Source of the DNA: Bog-473 sp035552395
Lineage (GTDB): Bacteria > Actinomycetota > Acidimicrobiia > Acidimicrobiales > RAAP-2
DNA length: 44,620 nucleotides
Reading direction: 5' to 3'
Assembly: GCA_035552395.1 (NCBI GenBank)
Contig: DASZLL010000037.1
Location: 1 to 44,620, forward strand
The position numbers and the translations under genes are program-made. Positions 7,406 to 14,566 of this stretch are shown here, piece after piece. How positions within the stretch are numbered: the stretch's first letter is position 1; each line of letters begins with the position of its first letter. Below the pieces are notes generated by a model. It was not told the DNA's origin and ran no database searches. It saw nothing but the letters and a program-made list of their open reading frames with translations.

Positions 7406-9094
7406 TCAGGTGCCGCAGAGGCCCGGCTCGACGGTCACCGCCACCCGCTTGCCGGTGCGGGCGTTCTGGACCTTGAGCAGGTCGCTCCCGGGTACCGAGG
7501 TGACGTGCCCACCCGTGACCCGGGCGCAGTAGCCCCGCGGGTAGTGGATCGCCGTCGGCACGAAGATGACGGTGGGCGCGTGGATGCGATGGTTCGGCGC
7601 GTAGGCCAGGTGGAAGACGTCCGTCTCCGGCGAGTAGTCGAAAGAGATCGGGCGCCCGGCCACCGCCTCGGGATAGGTCCGGCTGAGCACACGGGCGGTG
7701 GAGCGCAGCCGCCCGTCGGACATGACCAACGACTCGGCGCTGCTCCCGGTGGGGTCGCCGTAGTACTTCCACGACCAGTAGATCCACCCCACCAGCTGCG
7801 TGTCCATCGTGGAGGTGACGCTCTCGAGATACGGCACGTTGCTCGTCGCTCCGAACTCGGTGACCAGCCAGGCCGGTCCGCCCGGCTGAGTCCGCGACGC
7901 CATGTCGGGGCGGTCGCTCTGGCGCCTGTCCAACGAGCGCGCCGCCTGCTGGGCACAGAGCGCCACGTCGGTCGGATTCCCGGTGACCGGGCTCCTCGCC
8001 CCGCAATAGAGGTGGACGTTGTAGACGAGGTTCCGCAGCCGCATCGGGCCCAAGAAGGTCACGTAGCCGGGCGTCGCGAAGTTGTCGGGCTCGTCGAAGA
8101 TCAGGTGCGACGGGTCGTTGGCCAGGATGGTCGGCACGACGCCGCTGGCGGGGTCGGCCTTCGGGCAGTGCAGGGTCGGCGCCCCCGCCAGGTGGGTGCC
8201 CACGTACTTGGTTCCGGTGTAGAAGCACTGCAGCTCGGCGGCAAAGTGCTCGTCGCGGTAGCGGACGAGGGATGTCGAGAACGGTTCGTTGAAGGGGTCG
8301 TAGCCGATGACCCAGGGATTGCCCCGGAAGGCGTGGGCCACGTCGCCCCAGACGTGGTCGTACTGGCCTTGCAGGTCGCCCCGGACATCGTTGTTCCAGA
8401 AGTGACCGAACGCGATGTCGGCCGCGGCCGTCGAGTACCCGCGCGACCAGCGGCCGGGCGGGTCGGTGCTCGGCACCCCGTTCGTGCAGACGGCCCACGC
8501 CGGCGCCCCCTCGCCGTCGAACGACTCGCTGTACACGTCCTGGTGCATGTCGAGGATGGTGAAGATGTGGAAGCGACCCAGGAGCTCGACCGTCTTCTTC
8601 AGTCGGGCCACGTAGCGGTCGAGCGCGGCCACGTCGAGCTGGTGCGGGTTCGCCGGCTTGCCGGGGTCGCAGATGGCCGCGTCGTTGGCCTTGGCCTTCC
8701 CCGGCTCCAGGCCGCTCCACGTCATGCCGAGGCGGACGACGTCGAACCCCAGCCGGGCCATCAGCGACGCGTCGGACGCCGAGAAGTTCCACGGCTTGCC
8801 GGGGTCCGGGTAGAGCTCGAAGGGCGCCCGCTTGTAGACGGCGTCGACGCCGTGCAGGAAGACGACGCGACCCGCATGGTCGTAGAGAAAGGGACCGCCG
8901 GGTGACCGGATCGGACTGGCGACGGCGGGGGCGCCGCTGACGCTGGCACCGGCGAATGCCGGCGACCGCAGGCTGGGCAGGCCGTCCTCCACCGCCGAGG
9001 CCGGGCCGGCGGACGGGAGCGTCACGACGGCGGCGACGGTCACGACCAACGCCGCGACCGCGGCCACGCAACTCGAGAAGGACCGCCGCACCAC
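7406..9094 (-). CDS. Secreted GH5 glycosidase, endoglycoceramidase-like
   Basis: A 562-residue exported glycoside hydrolase. Residues 1-34 form a Sec signal peptide (basic RRS, Ala/Val core, cleavage near ASA|VED). The TIM barrel shows HGVDAVYKRAPF (81-92), RLGMTWSGLEP (121-131), LDMHQDVYSE (181-190), GYDPFNEPF with acid/base Glu270, and WLVTEFGA with nucleophile Glu413. HGV-VYK, DMHQDVYS and the NEP context are those of endoglycoceramidases, which release the glycan of glycosphingolipids. Bacteria with this enzyme usually meet eukaryotic lipids or glycolipids; the true substrate is inferred. A C-terminal beta domain (after about 450) ends in GLCGT. Two adjacent GTG codons (9094, 9091) are possible starts. 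Confidence 0.87.
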   Translation of the reverse strand: MVRRSFSSCVAAVAALVVTVAAVVTLPSAGPASAVEDGLPSLRSPAFAGASVSGAPAVASPIRSPGGPFLYDHAGRVVFLHGVDAVYKRAPFELYPDPGKPWNFSASDASLMARLGFDVVRLGMTWSGLEPGKAKANDAAICDPGKPANPHQLDVAALDRYVARLKKTVELLGRFHIFTILDMHQDVYSESFDGEGAPAWAVCTNGVPSTDPPGRWSRGYSTAAADIAFGHFWNNDVRGDLQGQYDHVWGDVAHAFRGNPWVIGYDPFNEPFSTSLVRYRDEHFAAELQCFYTGTKYVGTHLAGAPTLHCPKADPASGVVPTILANDPSHLIFDEPDNFATPGYVTFLGPMRLRNLVYNVHLYCGARSPVTGNPTDVALCAQQAARSLDRRQSDRPDMASRTQPGGPAWLVTEFGATSNVPYLESVTSTMDTQLVGWIYWSWKYYGDPTGSSAESLVMSDGRLRSTARVLSRTYPEAVAGRPISFDYSPETDVFHLAYAPNHRIHAPTVIFVPTAIHYPRGYCARVTGGHVTSVPGSDLLKVQNARTGKRVAVTVEPGLCGT

Positions 9095-9143
9095 CTCGGC
9101 CAGTCTGACCGCCCGAGGGTGCCGCTTGGTCGCGGTCGAGTGG

Positions 9144-9485
9144 CTATTCGGCCCGCGACTGGCCCGGCAGGTTCGGCCGCAGCGGGTAGTCGGCGATCAC
9201 GACGCGGACCGCGCCGACGGGCCGCACCGAGTGCGGCGTCTGCGGCGGGACCACCGCGATGCAGCCCGCCGTGAGCACCTGCTCCTCGCCGTCGATGGTG
9301 AGGGCAACCTCCCCGTCGACGATGTGCCAGACCTCCTCCTGCTCGTGCTGGTGCTCGTGCAGGGGGACGGCGTCGGCGGCGATGTCGTAGTGGGCGAAGG
9401 TCATGTTGGCCGAATGGAGGAACCGTCCGCTCCAACCCGGAAGCGGCGTGGCGGCGAGCATGTCGGAGGGGCGCACGAAGGGCAC
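9144..9485 (-). CDS. Small cupin-domain protein
   Basis: A 113-residue single-domain cupin. Motif 1 is HEHQHEQEEVWHIVDGE, with three His and one Glu able to bind a metal, and motif 2 is PPQTPHSVRP. It is too short for anything beyond the beta-barrel, so it could be a small dioxygenase, isomerase or ligand sensor; no function can be assigned. Its GTG start (9485) follows the stop of the DUF4097 gene by one base, so it is translationally coupled and the third gene of the RHH-DUF4097-cupin operon. Confidence 0.85.
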   Translation of the reverse strand: MPFVRPSDMLAATPLPGWSGRFLHSANMTFAHYDIAADAVPLHEHQHEQEEVWHIVDGEVALTIDGEEQVLTAGCIAVVPPQTPHSVRPVGAVRVVIADYPLRPNLPGQSRAE

Positions 9486-9486
9486 G

Positions 9487-10356
9487 TCAGGCCACCTGCT
9501 CGAGCGCCCGCTCGATCTCGACGTCGCCCGAGACGCTGCGCACGCTCACGTCGACCCGCACGTCGCGGCGCCGTCGTCCGGGCGCGTCGACCAACTCGAT
9601 GTCCGAGCGGACGTCGCCCGACAGCGTCTCGACGTCGACGTGGAGGTCGACACCGGGGGCCACGCCCACCGAGACGTTGCCCGAGACGGAGCGCACGTGG
9701 AGGCTCCCCTCGTCGAGGACGAGAACCCGGACGTCGCCGGAGACGTTGATGACACGGGCCCCGCGGGCCAGCTCGCCGAGGCGGACGTCGCCCGAGGTTG
9801 CCTTGACCTCGACCTGGTTGGCCGCCGCGCCCACCTCGAGGTCGCCCGACGCCGTGGTGAAGACGGCCCGCCCGGCGACGCTCGAGCAGCGCAGGTCGCC
9901 CGACGCGCTCTGCACCTTGAGGTCGCCGCCCACCGCGCCGACGGTGACGTCACCGCTCGCCGACTTGGCCATGAAGTCCGCGGCCACGTCGTCGGTCGAC
10001 ACGTCGCCGCTCGACGTTTTGAAGTCGCCGGAGCCGATCGGACCGGTGACCTCGACGTCGGCGGACGCCACGACGGCAGCCACGTCGCTGCCCTCGGGCA
10101 GGTCCACCCGCACCGTCACCGCGTTGCGCCGGATGAAGCGCATCGAGTGCTTGGGGATCTTCACGACCACCATGTGGCGCCCGCCGGACGGGCGGCACTC
10201 GACGACGGCCTGCTCGACGAGCTCCTCGGCCCCGGGGGTGTGGGGCTCGAGTCGCACCACCGTCTCGGGCGTCGGGACGGCCGTAATGGCCACGAGCCCG
10301 ACCTCGTTCTGTACGAAGAGCCGCACGCCCCTCGGTGTGTCGAACGTCTTCTCCAT
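9487..10356 (-). CDS. DUF4097-type repeat protein (beta-solenoid)
   Basis: A 289-residue protein of the DUF4097/adhesin-like group. From about residue 107 to the end it repeats a motif centred on S-G-D (variants ASGD, SSGD, VSGD, SGN) about every 18-20 residues, around ten copies, which predicts a right-handed beta-solenoid. The N-terminal 100 residues form a separate beta-rich domain. No signal peptide or membrane segment is present, so it is probably cytoplasmic. The start is ATG 10356: AAGGGAG lies nine bases upstream of it, but directly abuts an earlier ATG (10365), too close to serve it. The upstream RHH gene stops inside this ribosome site (TAAGGGAG), so translation is coupled. Function unknown. 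Confidence 0.85.
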   Translation of the reverse strand: MEKTFDTPRGVRLFVQNEVGLVAITAVPTPETVVRLEPHTPGAEELVEQAVVECRPSGGRHMVVVKIPKHSMRFIRRNAVTVRVDLPEGSDVAAVVASADVEVTGPIGSGDFKTSSGDVSTDDVAADFMAKSASGDVTVGAVGGDLKVQSASGDLRCSSVAGRAVFTTASGDLEVGAAANQVEVKATSGDVRLGELARGARVINVSGDVRVLVLDEGSLHVRSVSGNVSVGVAPGVDLHVDVETLSGDVRSDIELVDAPGRRRRDVRVDVSVRSVSGDVEIERALEQVA

Positions 10357-10370
10357 CGCGCCCATCTCCC

Positions 10371-10835
10371 TTAGGTAGTGCCGTACCCGCGCAGGCGGCT
10401 GCCGGCGTAGCTGTTCCGCTTCTGACCACTCGACGCGCCGCGATCGAGCGTGCGCACGATGAAGGCGTTGACCGAGATCTCTTCGCGCGCCGCGACCTCC
10501 TCCACCCGTGCCTTGAGACTCTCGCTCAGGCGCAGGGTGATGCGGGCGGACAGGTCGCGGTCGCCGTCGTTCTCGCTCGACGACCGGACGCGGGCGTCCT
10601 CCACGTAGGCCAGGTCGACGTCGTCGCCGGCGACCCGGACCTCGACGCGCCCCTCGGGCAGCTCGGCCGACACCTCGGCCGCGACGTCGGAGAGGAGGTC
10701 CAAGATGCGCGCCGGCATGGAGCGGCCCAGCACCTCGGCGATGCGCTCGGCCGCCTCGGCCACCGCGTCGTCGCCGAGCTCACCGACGCTGATCACGTCG
10801 GCGCGCAGCCCATCCACCACCAGTGACATCTTCAT
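10371..10835 (-). CDS. RHH (HicB/Arc-like) DNA-binding protein
   Basis: A 154-residue protein with a ribbon-helix-helix domain in its last third: ARITLRLSESLKARVEEVAAREEISVNAFIVRTL (about 97-130), with the strand LSARITLRL as the DNA-reading ribbon. The N-terminal 90 residues are an acidic helical and beta region of unknown role. Similar RHH proteins sit directly upstream of DUF4097 genes in streptomycetes, and the same pairing is seen here. No toxin-like gene is present, so I do not call it an antitoxin. Four boxes related to TGAYRTCA cover its start codon and upstream region, which suggests autoregulation by cooperative binding. The codons MKM leave ATG 10829 as an alternative start. Confidence 0.82.
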   Translation of the reverse strand: MKMSLVVDGLRADVISVGELGDDAVAEAAERIAEVLGRSMPARILDLLSDVAAEVSAELPEGRVEVRVAGDDVDLAYVEDARVRSSSENDGDRDLSARITLRLSESLKARVEEVAAREEISVNAFIVRTLDRGASSGQKRNSYAGSRLRGYGTT

Positions 10836-10864
10836 GACGTCATGATGACATCACTCTGATGTCA
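10824..10864 (-). promoter_or_regulatory. Four phased operator-like boxes at the RHH gene
   Basis: Eight-base boxes TGACATCT (10824-10831), TGACGTCA (10835-10842), TGACATCA (10846-10853) and TGATGTCA (10857-10864) have centres exactly 11 bases apart. Boxes 3 and 4 are also a perfect inverted repeat, and box 2 is itself a palindrome. One helical turn of spacing, and a position over the start codon of an RHH gene, fit tandem binding by RHH dimers. The boxes are seen; the binding is inferred. Confidence 0.7.
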
Positions 10865-10902
10865 GATCAACCCTTCGGCGCCAAAGGGCCGGAACCTCCT
10901 GG

Positions 10903-11928
10903 TCAGCCGCCCGAGGCGTCCTGCACCCGGGTCTTGCCGGCCGAGATGAAGGGCATCATGTCCCGCAGCTCCTGGCCCACCGACTCGATCTGGTGCGCCT
11001 TGCCGGCCGCCCGCAGGGCGTCGAAGTTCGGCCGACCCGCCTTGTTCTCGGCGATCCACTCCTCGGCGAAAGCGCCGCTGCGGATGTCGTCGAGGATGGT
11101 CTGCATCTCGGCCCGGACGGCCTCGTTGATGACGCGGGGGCCGCGGGTCAGGTCCCCGTACTCGGCGGTGTCCGAGATCGAATACCGCATGCCGGCGATG
11201 CCCTGCTCGTACATGAGGTCGACGATGAGCTTCAGCTCGTGCAGGCACTCGAAGTAGGCCGACTCGGGCTGGTAACCCGCCTTGACCAAGGTCTCGAAGC
11301 CGGCCGTGACCAGTGCGGTGAGACCACCGCACAGGACCACCTGCTCACCGAAGAGGTCGGTCTCGGTCTCCTCGTCGAAGGTCGTGTCGAGCACGCCGGC
11401 CCGGGTGGCGCCGATGGCGTGGGCGTACGACAGCGCCAGGTCGCGGGCCTTCCCGGTGGCGTCTTGGTGCACGGCAATGAGCGACGGGACCCCTCCGCCC
11501 TCGGTGTAGGTGCGCCGGACGAGGTGGCCCGGCCCCTTGGGCGCCACCATGGTGACGTCGACACCCGCCGGCGGGACGATCTGGCCGAAGCGGATGTTGA
11601 AGCCGTGGGCAAACATGAGCATGTCGCCGTCGCTCAGGTGCGGGGCCACGAACTCGTCGTAGGCCGCCTTCTGCTCGGTGTCGGGCAGCAGCATCATGAG
11701 CACGTCTGCCTCGGCGGCGGCGTCGGCCAGCGACAGGACGCGCAGCCCCGCCTCCTCGGCCTTGGCCTTGCTCGAGCTCCCCTCGCGCAGGGCGACGCGC
11801 ACGTCGACCCCCGACTCCATCAGGTTCTGCGCGTGGGCGTGGCCCTGCGACCCGTAGCCCAAGATGGCGACCTTGCGCCCCGCGATCAGCGTGGGGTCGG
11901 CGTCGGATTCGTAATACAGCGTGGCCAT
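10903..11928 (-). CDS. ilvC: Ketol-acid reductoisomerase
   Basis: This enzyme isomerises and reduces acetolactate or acetohydroxybutyrate with NADPH and Mg, the second step of valine/isoleucine synthesis. It is a class I enzyme of 341 residues. The Rossmann motif is GYGSQGHAHAQN (24-35), followed by FAHGFNIRFGQI, APKGPGHLVRRTY, DLFGEQVVLCGG with metal-binding acidic residues, and ECLHELKLIVDLMYEQG. The ATG 11928 has an AAAGGAAAG ribosome site. It follows ilvN by 62 bases, so it belongs to the ilvBNC operon, though the larger gap leaves room for partial processing. Confidence 0.97.
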   Translation of the reverse strand: MATLYYESDADPTLIAGRKVAILGYGSQGHAHAQNLMESGVDVRVALREGSSSKAKAEEAGLRVLSLADAAAEADVLMMLLPDTEQKAAYDEFVAPHLSDGDMLMFAHGFNIRFGQIVPPAGVDVTMVAPKGPGHLVRRTYTEGGGVPSLIAVHQDATGKARDLALSYAHAIGATRAGVLDTTFDEETETDLFGEQVVLCGGLTALVTAGFETLVKAGYQPESAYFECLHELKLIVDLMYEQGIAGMRYSISDTAEYGDLTRGPRVINEAVRAEMQTILDDIRSGAFAEEWIAENKAGRPNFDALRAAGKAHQIESVGQELRDMMPFISAGKTRVQDASGG

Positions 11929-11990
11929 GGCGTCTGCTCTTTCCTTTATCGCTGGTTGTACAAATCGATCGTCCGGCGGGCTTCCGTCGG

Positions 11991-12560
11991 TTAGTGGCGT
12001 TCCAGCTTAGGCAGGGCCACCCGGCCCGTCCGTTGGAGCTCGACGACGTGGTACTCCTCGAGCAGGCCCTCGAAGTCGTCGATCTTCTCGGGCCGGCCCG
12101 CCAGCATGACGGTCAGGCGGTCCGTTCCGACGTTGATGACCTCGCCGCCGAACACGCCGACCAGCTGGATCACCTGCGAGCGCTCCGTCGGCCCGGCCGC
12201 CACCGTCACGAGCACCAGCTCGCGCTCGACCGCCTCGGCCGGCGACAGCTCGCTGATCGACACGACGTTGATCAGCTTGTCGAGCTGCATGATGATCTGA
12301 TCGAGCGGGGCCGACTCCACGTCGACGACGATGGTGATGCGGCTGAAGTGCTGGTCCTCGTCGGTGGGGGCGACCGCCAGCGAGAAGATGTTGAAGCCGC
12401 GCCGGCTGAAGAGCCCGGCCACCCGGGCCAGCACGCCCGCCTTGTTCTCCACGAGCACGGACAAGATGTGGTGCCGCGGCGGCGCAGCCTTCCCGCCCGG
12501 CAACGCGGTCAGATGGGCCCGGCCGTCGCCGGCGCCTGCGCCGGCCACCGGCGCCGTCAT
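11991..12560 (-). CDS. ilvN: Acetolactate synthase small (regulatory) subunit
   Basis: A 189-residue regulatory subunit that stimulates IlvB and confers valine feedback inhibition. The ACT domain (residues 30-105) reads HILSVLVENKAGVLARVAGLFSRRGFNI, the usual ligand-binding region, followed by a second half with ELVLVTV and GGEVINVGTDRLTVML. The first 28 residues are an Ala/Gly-rich extension longer than in many homologues. The start ATG overlaps the ilvB stop as ATGA, so the two subunits are translationally coupled in equal amounts. Confidence 0.96.
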   Translation of the reverse strand: MTAPVAGAGAGDGRAHLTALPGGKAAPPRHHILSVLVENKAGVLARVAGLFSRRGFNIFSLAVAPTDEDQHFSRITIVVDVESAPLDQIIMQLDKLINVVSISELSPAEAVERELVLVTVAAGPTERSQVIQLVGVFGGEVINVGTDRLTVMLAGRPEKIDDFEGLLEEYHVVELQRTGRVALPKLERH

Positions 12561-14290
12561 CGGGCCGCCGCCTGGTCGGGGTGGACCACGATGTCGTCGT
12601 TCGACGCACCGGCCGCCACCATCGGGAACACCTTCTCGAAGGCGTCGGTGCGGAAATCAACGACCACCGGGCGGTCGTCGATGGAGTTCGCCTTCTCAAT
12701 GGCGGGACCCACGTCCTCGGGCGTCTCGGCCCGGATGCCCACGCACCCCATGGCCTCGGCCCACTTGACGTAGTCGGGCAGGTCGGGCGACAGGTACACC
12801 TCCGAGTAGCGCTCCCCGTAGAACATCTCCTGCCACTGGCGCACCATGCCGAGATACGCGTTGTTCAAGATCGCGATCTTCACCGGGATCTGCTCCGCGC
12901 TGGCCGTCACGAGCTCTTGCGCCGTCATCTGGAAGCAGCCGTCGCCGTCGATGGCCCAGACGGTCCGGTCCGGCCGGCCCACCTTGGCCCCGATGCAGGC
13001 CGGCACGGCGAAGCCCATCGTCCCGGCGCCGCCCGAGTTCACCCAGGTGTAGGGGTGCTCGAAGTTCCAGTACTGCGACGCCCACATCTGGTGCTGGCCC
13101 ACGCCGGCCACGACGATGGTGTCCTCGGGCGCCGCGTCCCGGAGCTGTTCGACCACGTTCTGCGGCTTGATCGCACCGCCCTCGGTCTCGGCGTAATAGA
13201 GCGGGAAGCGCTCCTGCCACTCGTGGATCTGGTGCCACCACGGCTCGAGGTCCGCCACCACCGGACGTTCGTCCCGCGCCCGGGCGTCCATCGCGAGCAG
13301 CAGCTCGCCGATGACCTGGCGGCAGTCGCCGGCGATGCCGACGTCAGGCTTGCGCACCTTGCCGAGCTCGGCCGGGTCGATGTCGACGTGGATGATCTTC
13401 GCCTCGGGGGCGAACGCGCTGATCTTGCCGGTCACCCGGTCGTCGAAGCGGGCACCGAGGTTGATCAGCAGATCGCTGCGCTGCAGCGCGGTCACCGCGG
13501 TGTAGTGCCCGTGCATGCCCGGCATGCCGAGCGCCTGGGGGTGCGAGTCGGGGAAGGCGCCGCGCGCCATCAGCGTCGTCACGACCGGGATGCCGGTGCG
13601 CTCGGCCAGCGCCCGCAGCGCCTCGGCGGCGTGCGCCTTGAGCACGCCACCGCCGACGTAGAGGACGGGCCGGTGTGCCGCACCTATGAGCTCGGCCGCC
13701 GCGCCGACGAGCACGGGGTCGCCGAACGTCACCGGGTGGTAGCCCGGCAGGTCGAGCTCGTCGACTGAGGAGGGCCAGTACCACTCCATGGTCTGGTTCG
13801 AGATGTCCTTGGGCAGGTCGATCAGCACCGGCCCCGGCCGCCCGGTGGTCGCAACGTGGAACGCGGCGGCCACCACCCTCGGGATGTCATCGACGTCCTT
13901 GATGAGCCAGTTGTGCTTCGTGATGCCCATCGTCACGCCGGTGATGTCGCACTCCTGGAAGGCGTCGGTGCCGATGGCCGGGGTGGCCACCTGCCCGGAC
14001 ACGACGATCAGCGGCGTCGAGTCCATGTACGCGTTGGCCAGCGGCGTCACGATGTTCGTGGCGCCCGGTCCGCTCGTCACCATCGCCACGCCCGGCTTGC
14101 CGGTGACCATGGCGTAGCCCTCGGCCATGTGGCCCGCGCCCTGCTCGTGGCGGACCAGGATGTGGCGGATCGACGAGTCGATGATCGGGTCGTAGACCGG
14201 CAGGATGGCGCCGCCGGGCAGGCCGAACATCACGTCGACCCCCTGCATCTCGAGGCTCTTGATGAGGGCCTGGGCTCCTGTCATCTTCAT
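12557..14290 (-). CDS. ilvB: Acetolactate synthase large (catalytic) subunit
   Basis: This ThDP/FAD/Mg enzyme condenses two pyruvates, or pyruvate and 2-oxobutyrate, in branched-chain amino-acid synthesis. It is full length at 577 residues. Visible are FGLPGGAILPVYD, RHEQGAGHMAEGYA with the catalytic Glu49, TSGPGATN, the FAD region with NLGARFDDRVTGK, and the ThDP motif starting GDGCFQMTAQEL and ending in NN. The ATG 14290 follows a GAGGGGGAA ribosome site; a second ATG lies two codons later. Upstream is a 220-base leader with a leader peptide and attenuator. It is the first gene of ilvBNC; ilvD is 5 kb away and separate. Confidence 0.97.
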   Translation of the reverse strand: MKMTGAQALIKSLEMQGVDVMFGLPGGAILPVYDPIIDSSIRHILVRHEQGAGHMAEGYAMVTGKPGVAMVTSGPGATNIVTPLANAYMDSTPLIVVSGQVATPAIGTDAFQECDITGVTMGITKHNWLIKDVDDIPRVVAAAFHVATTGRPGPVLIDLPKDISNQTMEWYWPSSVDELDLPGYHPVTFGDPVLVGAAAELIGAAHRPVLYVGGGVLKAHAAEALRALAERTGIPVVTTLMARGAFPDSHPQALGMPGMHGHYTAVTALQRSDLLINLGARFDDRVTGKISAFAPEAKIIHVDIDPAELGKVRKPDVGIAGDCRQVIGELLLAMDARARDERPVVADLEPWWHQIHEWQERFPLYYAETEGGAIKPQNVVEQLRDAAPEDTIVVAGVGQHQMWASQYWNFEHPYTWVNSGGAGTMGFAVPACIGAKVGRPDRTVWAIDGDGCFQMTAQELVTASAEQIPVKIAILNNAYLGMVRQWQEMFYGERYSEVYLSPDLPDYVKWAEAMGCVGIRAETPEDVGPAIEKANSIDDRPVVVDFRTDAFEKVFPMVAAGASNDDIVVHPDQAAAR

Positions 14291-14321
14291 GTCGGTTCCC
14301 CCTCTTCCTGTTCTTCGGTTC

Positions 14322-14339
14322 GGGTCGGGTCGGGTCGGG
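14322..14339 (+). repeat. Four-copy GGGTC repeat with G-quadruplex form, in ilvB leader
   Basis: The plus strand has four GGG runs separated by TC, a canonical intramolecular G-quadruplex pattern, as part of a CGGGT x4 repeat (14321-14340). Plus is the template strand for ilvB. The repeat lies between the attenuator terminator and the ilvB ribosome site, so the mRNA carries CGACC repeats there. Confidence 0.7.
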
Positions 14340-14360
14340 TCGTGGCTCGTATCGGTCCGG

Positions 14361-14391
14361 AAATTGAAAAGACCCCCCGGAGCGGGAGGTC
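14361..14391 (-). terminator. ilvB attenuator terminator
   Basis: On the minus strand GACCTCCC and GGGGGGTC (14391-14371) form an eight-pair stem (one G-T pair) around a five-base loop. It is followed at once by TTTTCAATTT (14370-14361). This is an intrinsic terminator shape placed 71 bases before the ilvB start codon, inside the leader. Confidence 0.82.
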
Positions 14392-14393
14392 GA

Positions 14394-14464
14394 GAGGCGC
14401 GCTGCGATGTAAGGGCGCGCCTCTACGTTACGACTACCAGAATCTCGGGACGGGCGAGGCGCGC
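14394..14464 (-). promoter_or_regulatory. Alternating attenuator segments 1, 2 and 3
   Basis: In transcript order, GCGCGCCTC (14464-14456, inside the leader peptide), GAGGCGCGC (14423-14415, starting at the last base of the leader stop codon) and GCGCGCCTC (14402-14394) allow exclusive 1:2 or 2:3 pairing with nine perfect pairs each. Segment 3 ends three bases before the terminator stem. The 2:3 helix can be extended across an internal loop by GTCG:CGAC into the terminator base. This is the layout of a translation-controlled attenuator. Confidence 0.75.
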
Positions 14465-14470
14465 ATTCAT
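14423..14470 (-). CDS. ilvB operon leader peptide
   Basis: A 15-codon ORF encodes MNARLARPEILVVVT. Five consecutive codons for Ile, Leu, Val, Val, Val lie just before the stop, as expected of a sensor for branched-chain aminoacyl-tRNAs. The ribosome stalled there would leave segment 2 free, while one reaching the stop would cover it. It has no Shine-Dalgarno sequence and lies nine bases after the predicted -10, so it is probably translated from a nearly leaderless end. Confidence 0.85.
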   Translation of the reverse strand: MNARLARPEILVVVT

Positions 14471-14479
14471 GACCCGATC

Positions 14480-14508
14480 ATTGTGCCACGCGTTCTCTGG
14501 GCGGACAA
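14480..14508 (-). promoter_or_regulatory. ilvBNC promoter
   Basis: On the minus strand TTGTCC (14508-14503) and CACAAT (14485-14480) are separated by 17 bases. The leader peptide ATG comes nine bases later. Each hexamer matches four of six consensus bases, and the spacing is ideal. Confidence 0.6.
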
Positions 14509-14518
14509 CCCCGCCTTC

Positions 14519-14539
14519 CCGCCGGACCGTTCCCGGCGG
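14519..14539. terminator. Hairpin after the ABC permease gene
   Basis: CCGCCGG and CCGGCGG form a perfect seven-pair stem with a seven-base loop, 28 bases beyond the permease stop codon and just upstream of the ilvB promoter. There is no T-run on the minus strand, so termination is only possible, not shown. Confidence 0.35.
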
Positions 14540-14566
14540 CCCCAGGGGTCACCGGGCCCACCGGGC

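Noticed and set aside
10371..10835. Antitoxin of a HicAB toxin-antitoxin system
   Set aside because: The RHH domain is HicB-like, but no small HicA-like RNA-binding gene is adjacent; the partner is a DUF4097 repeat protein.
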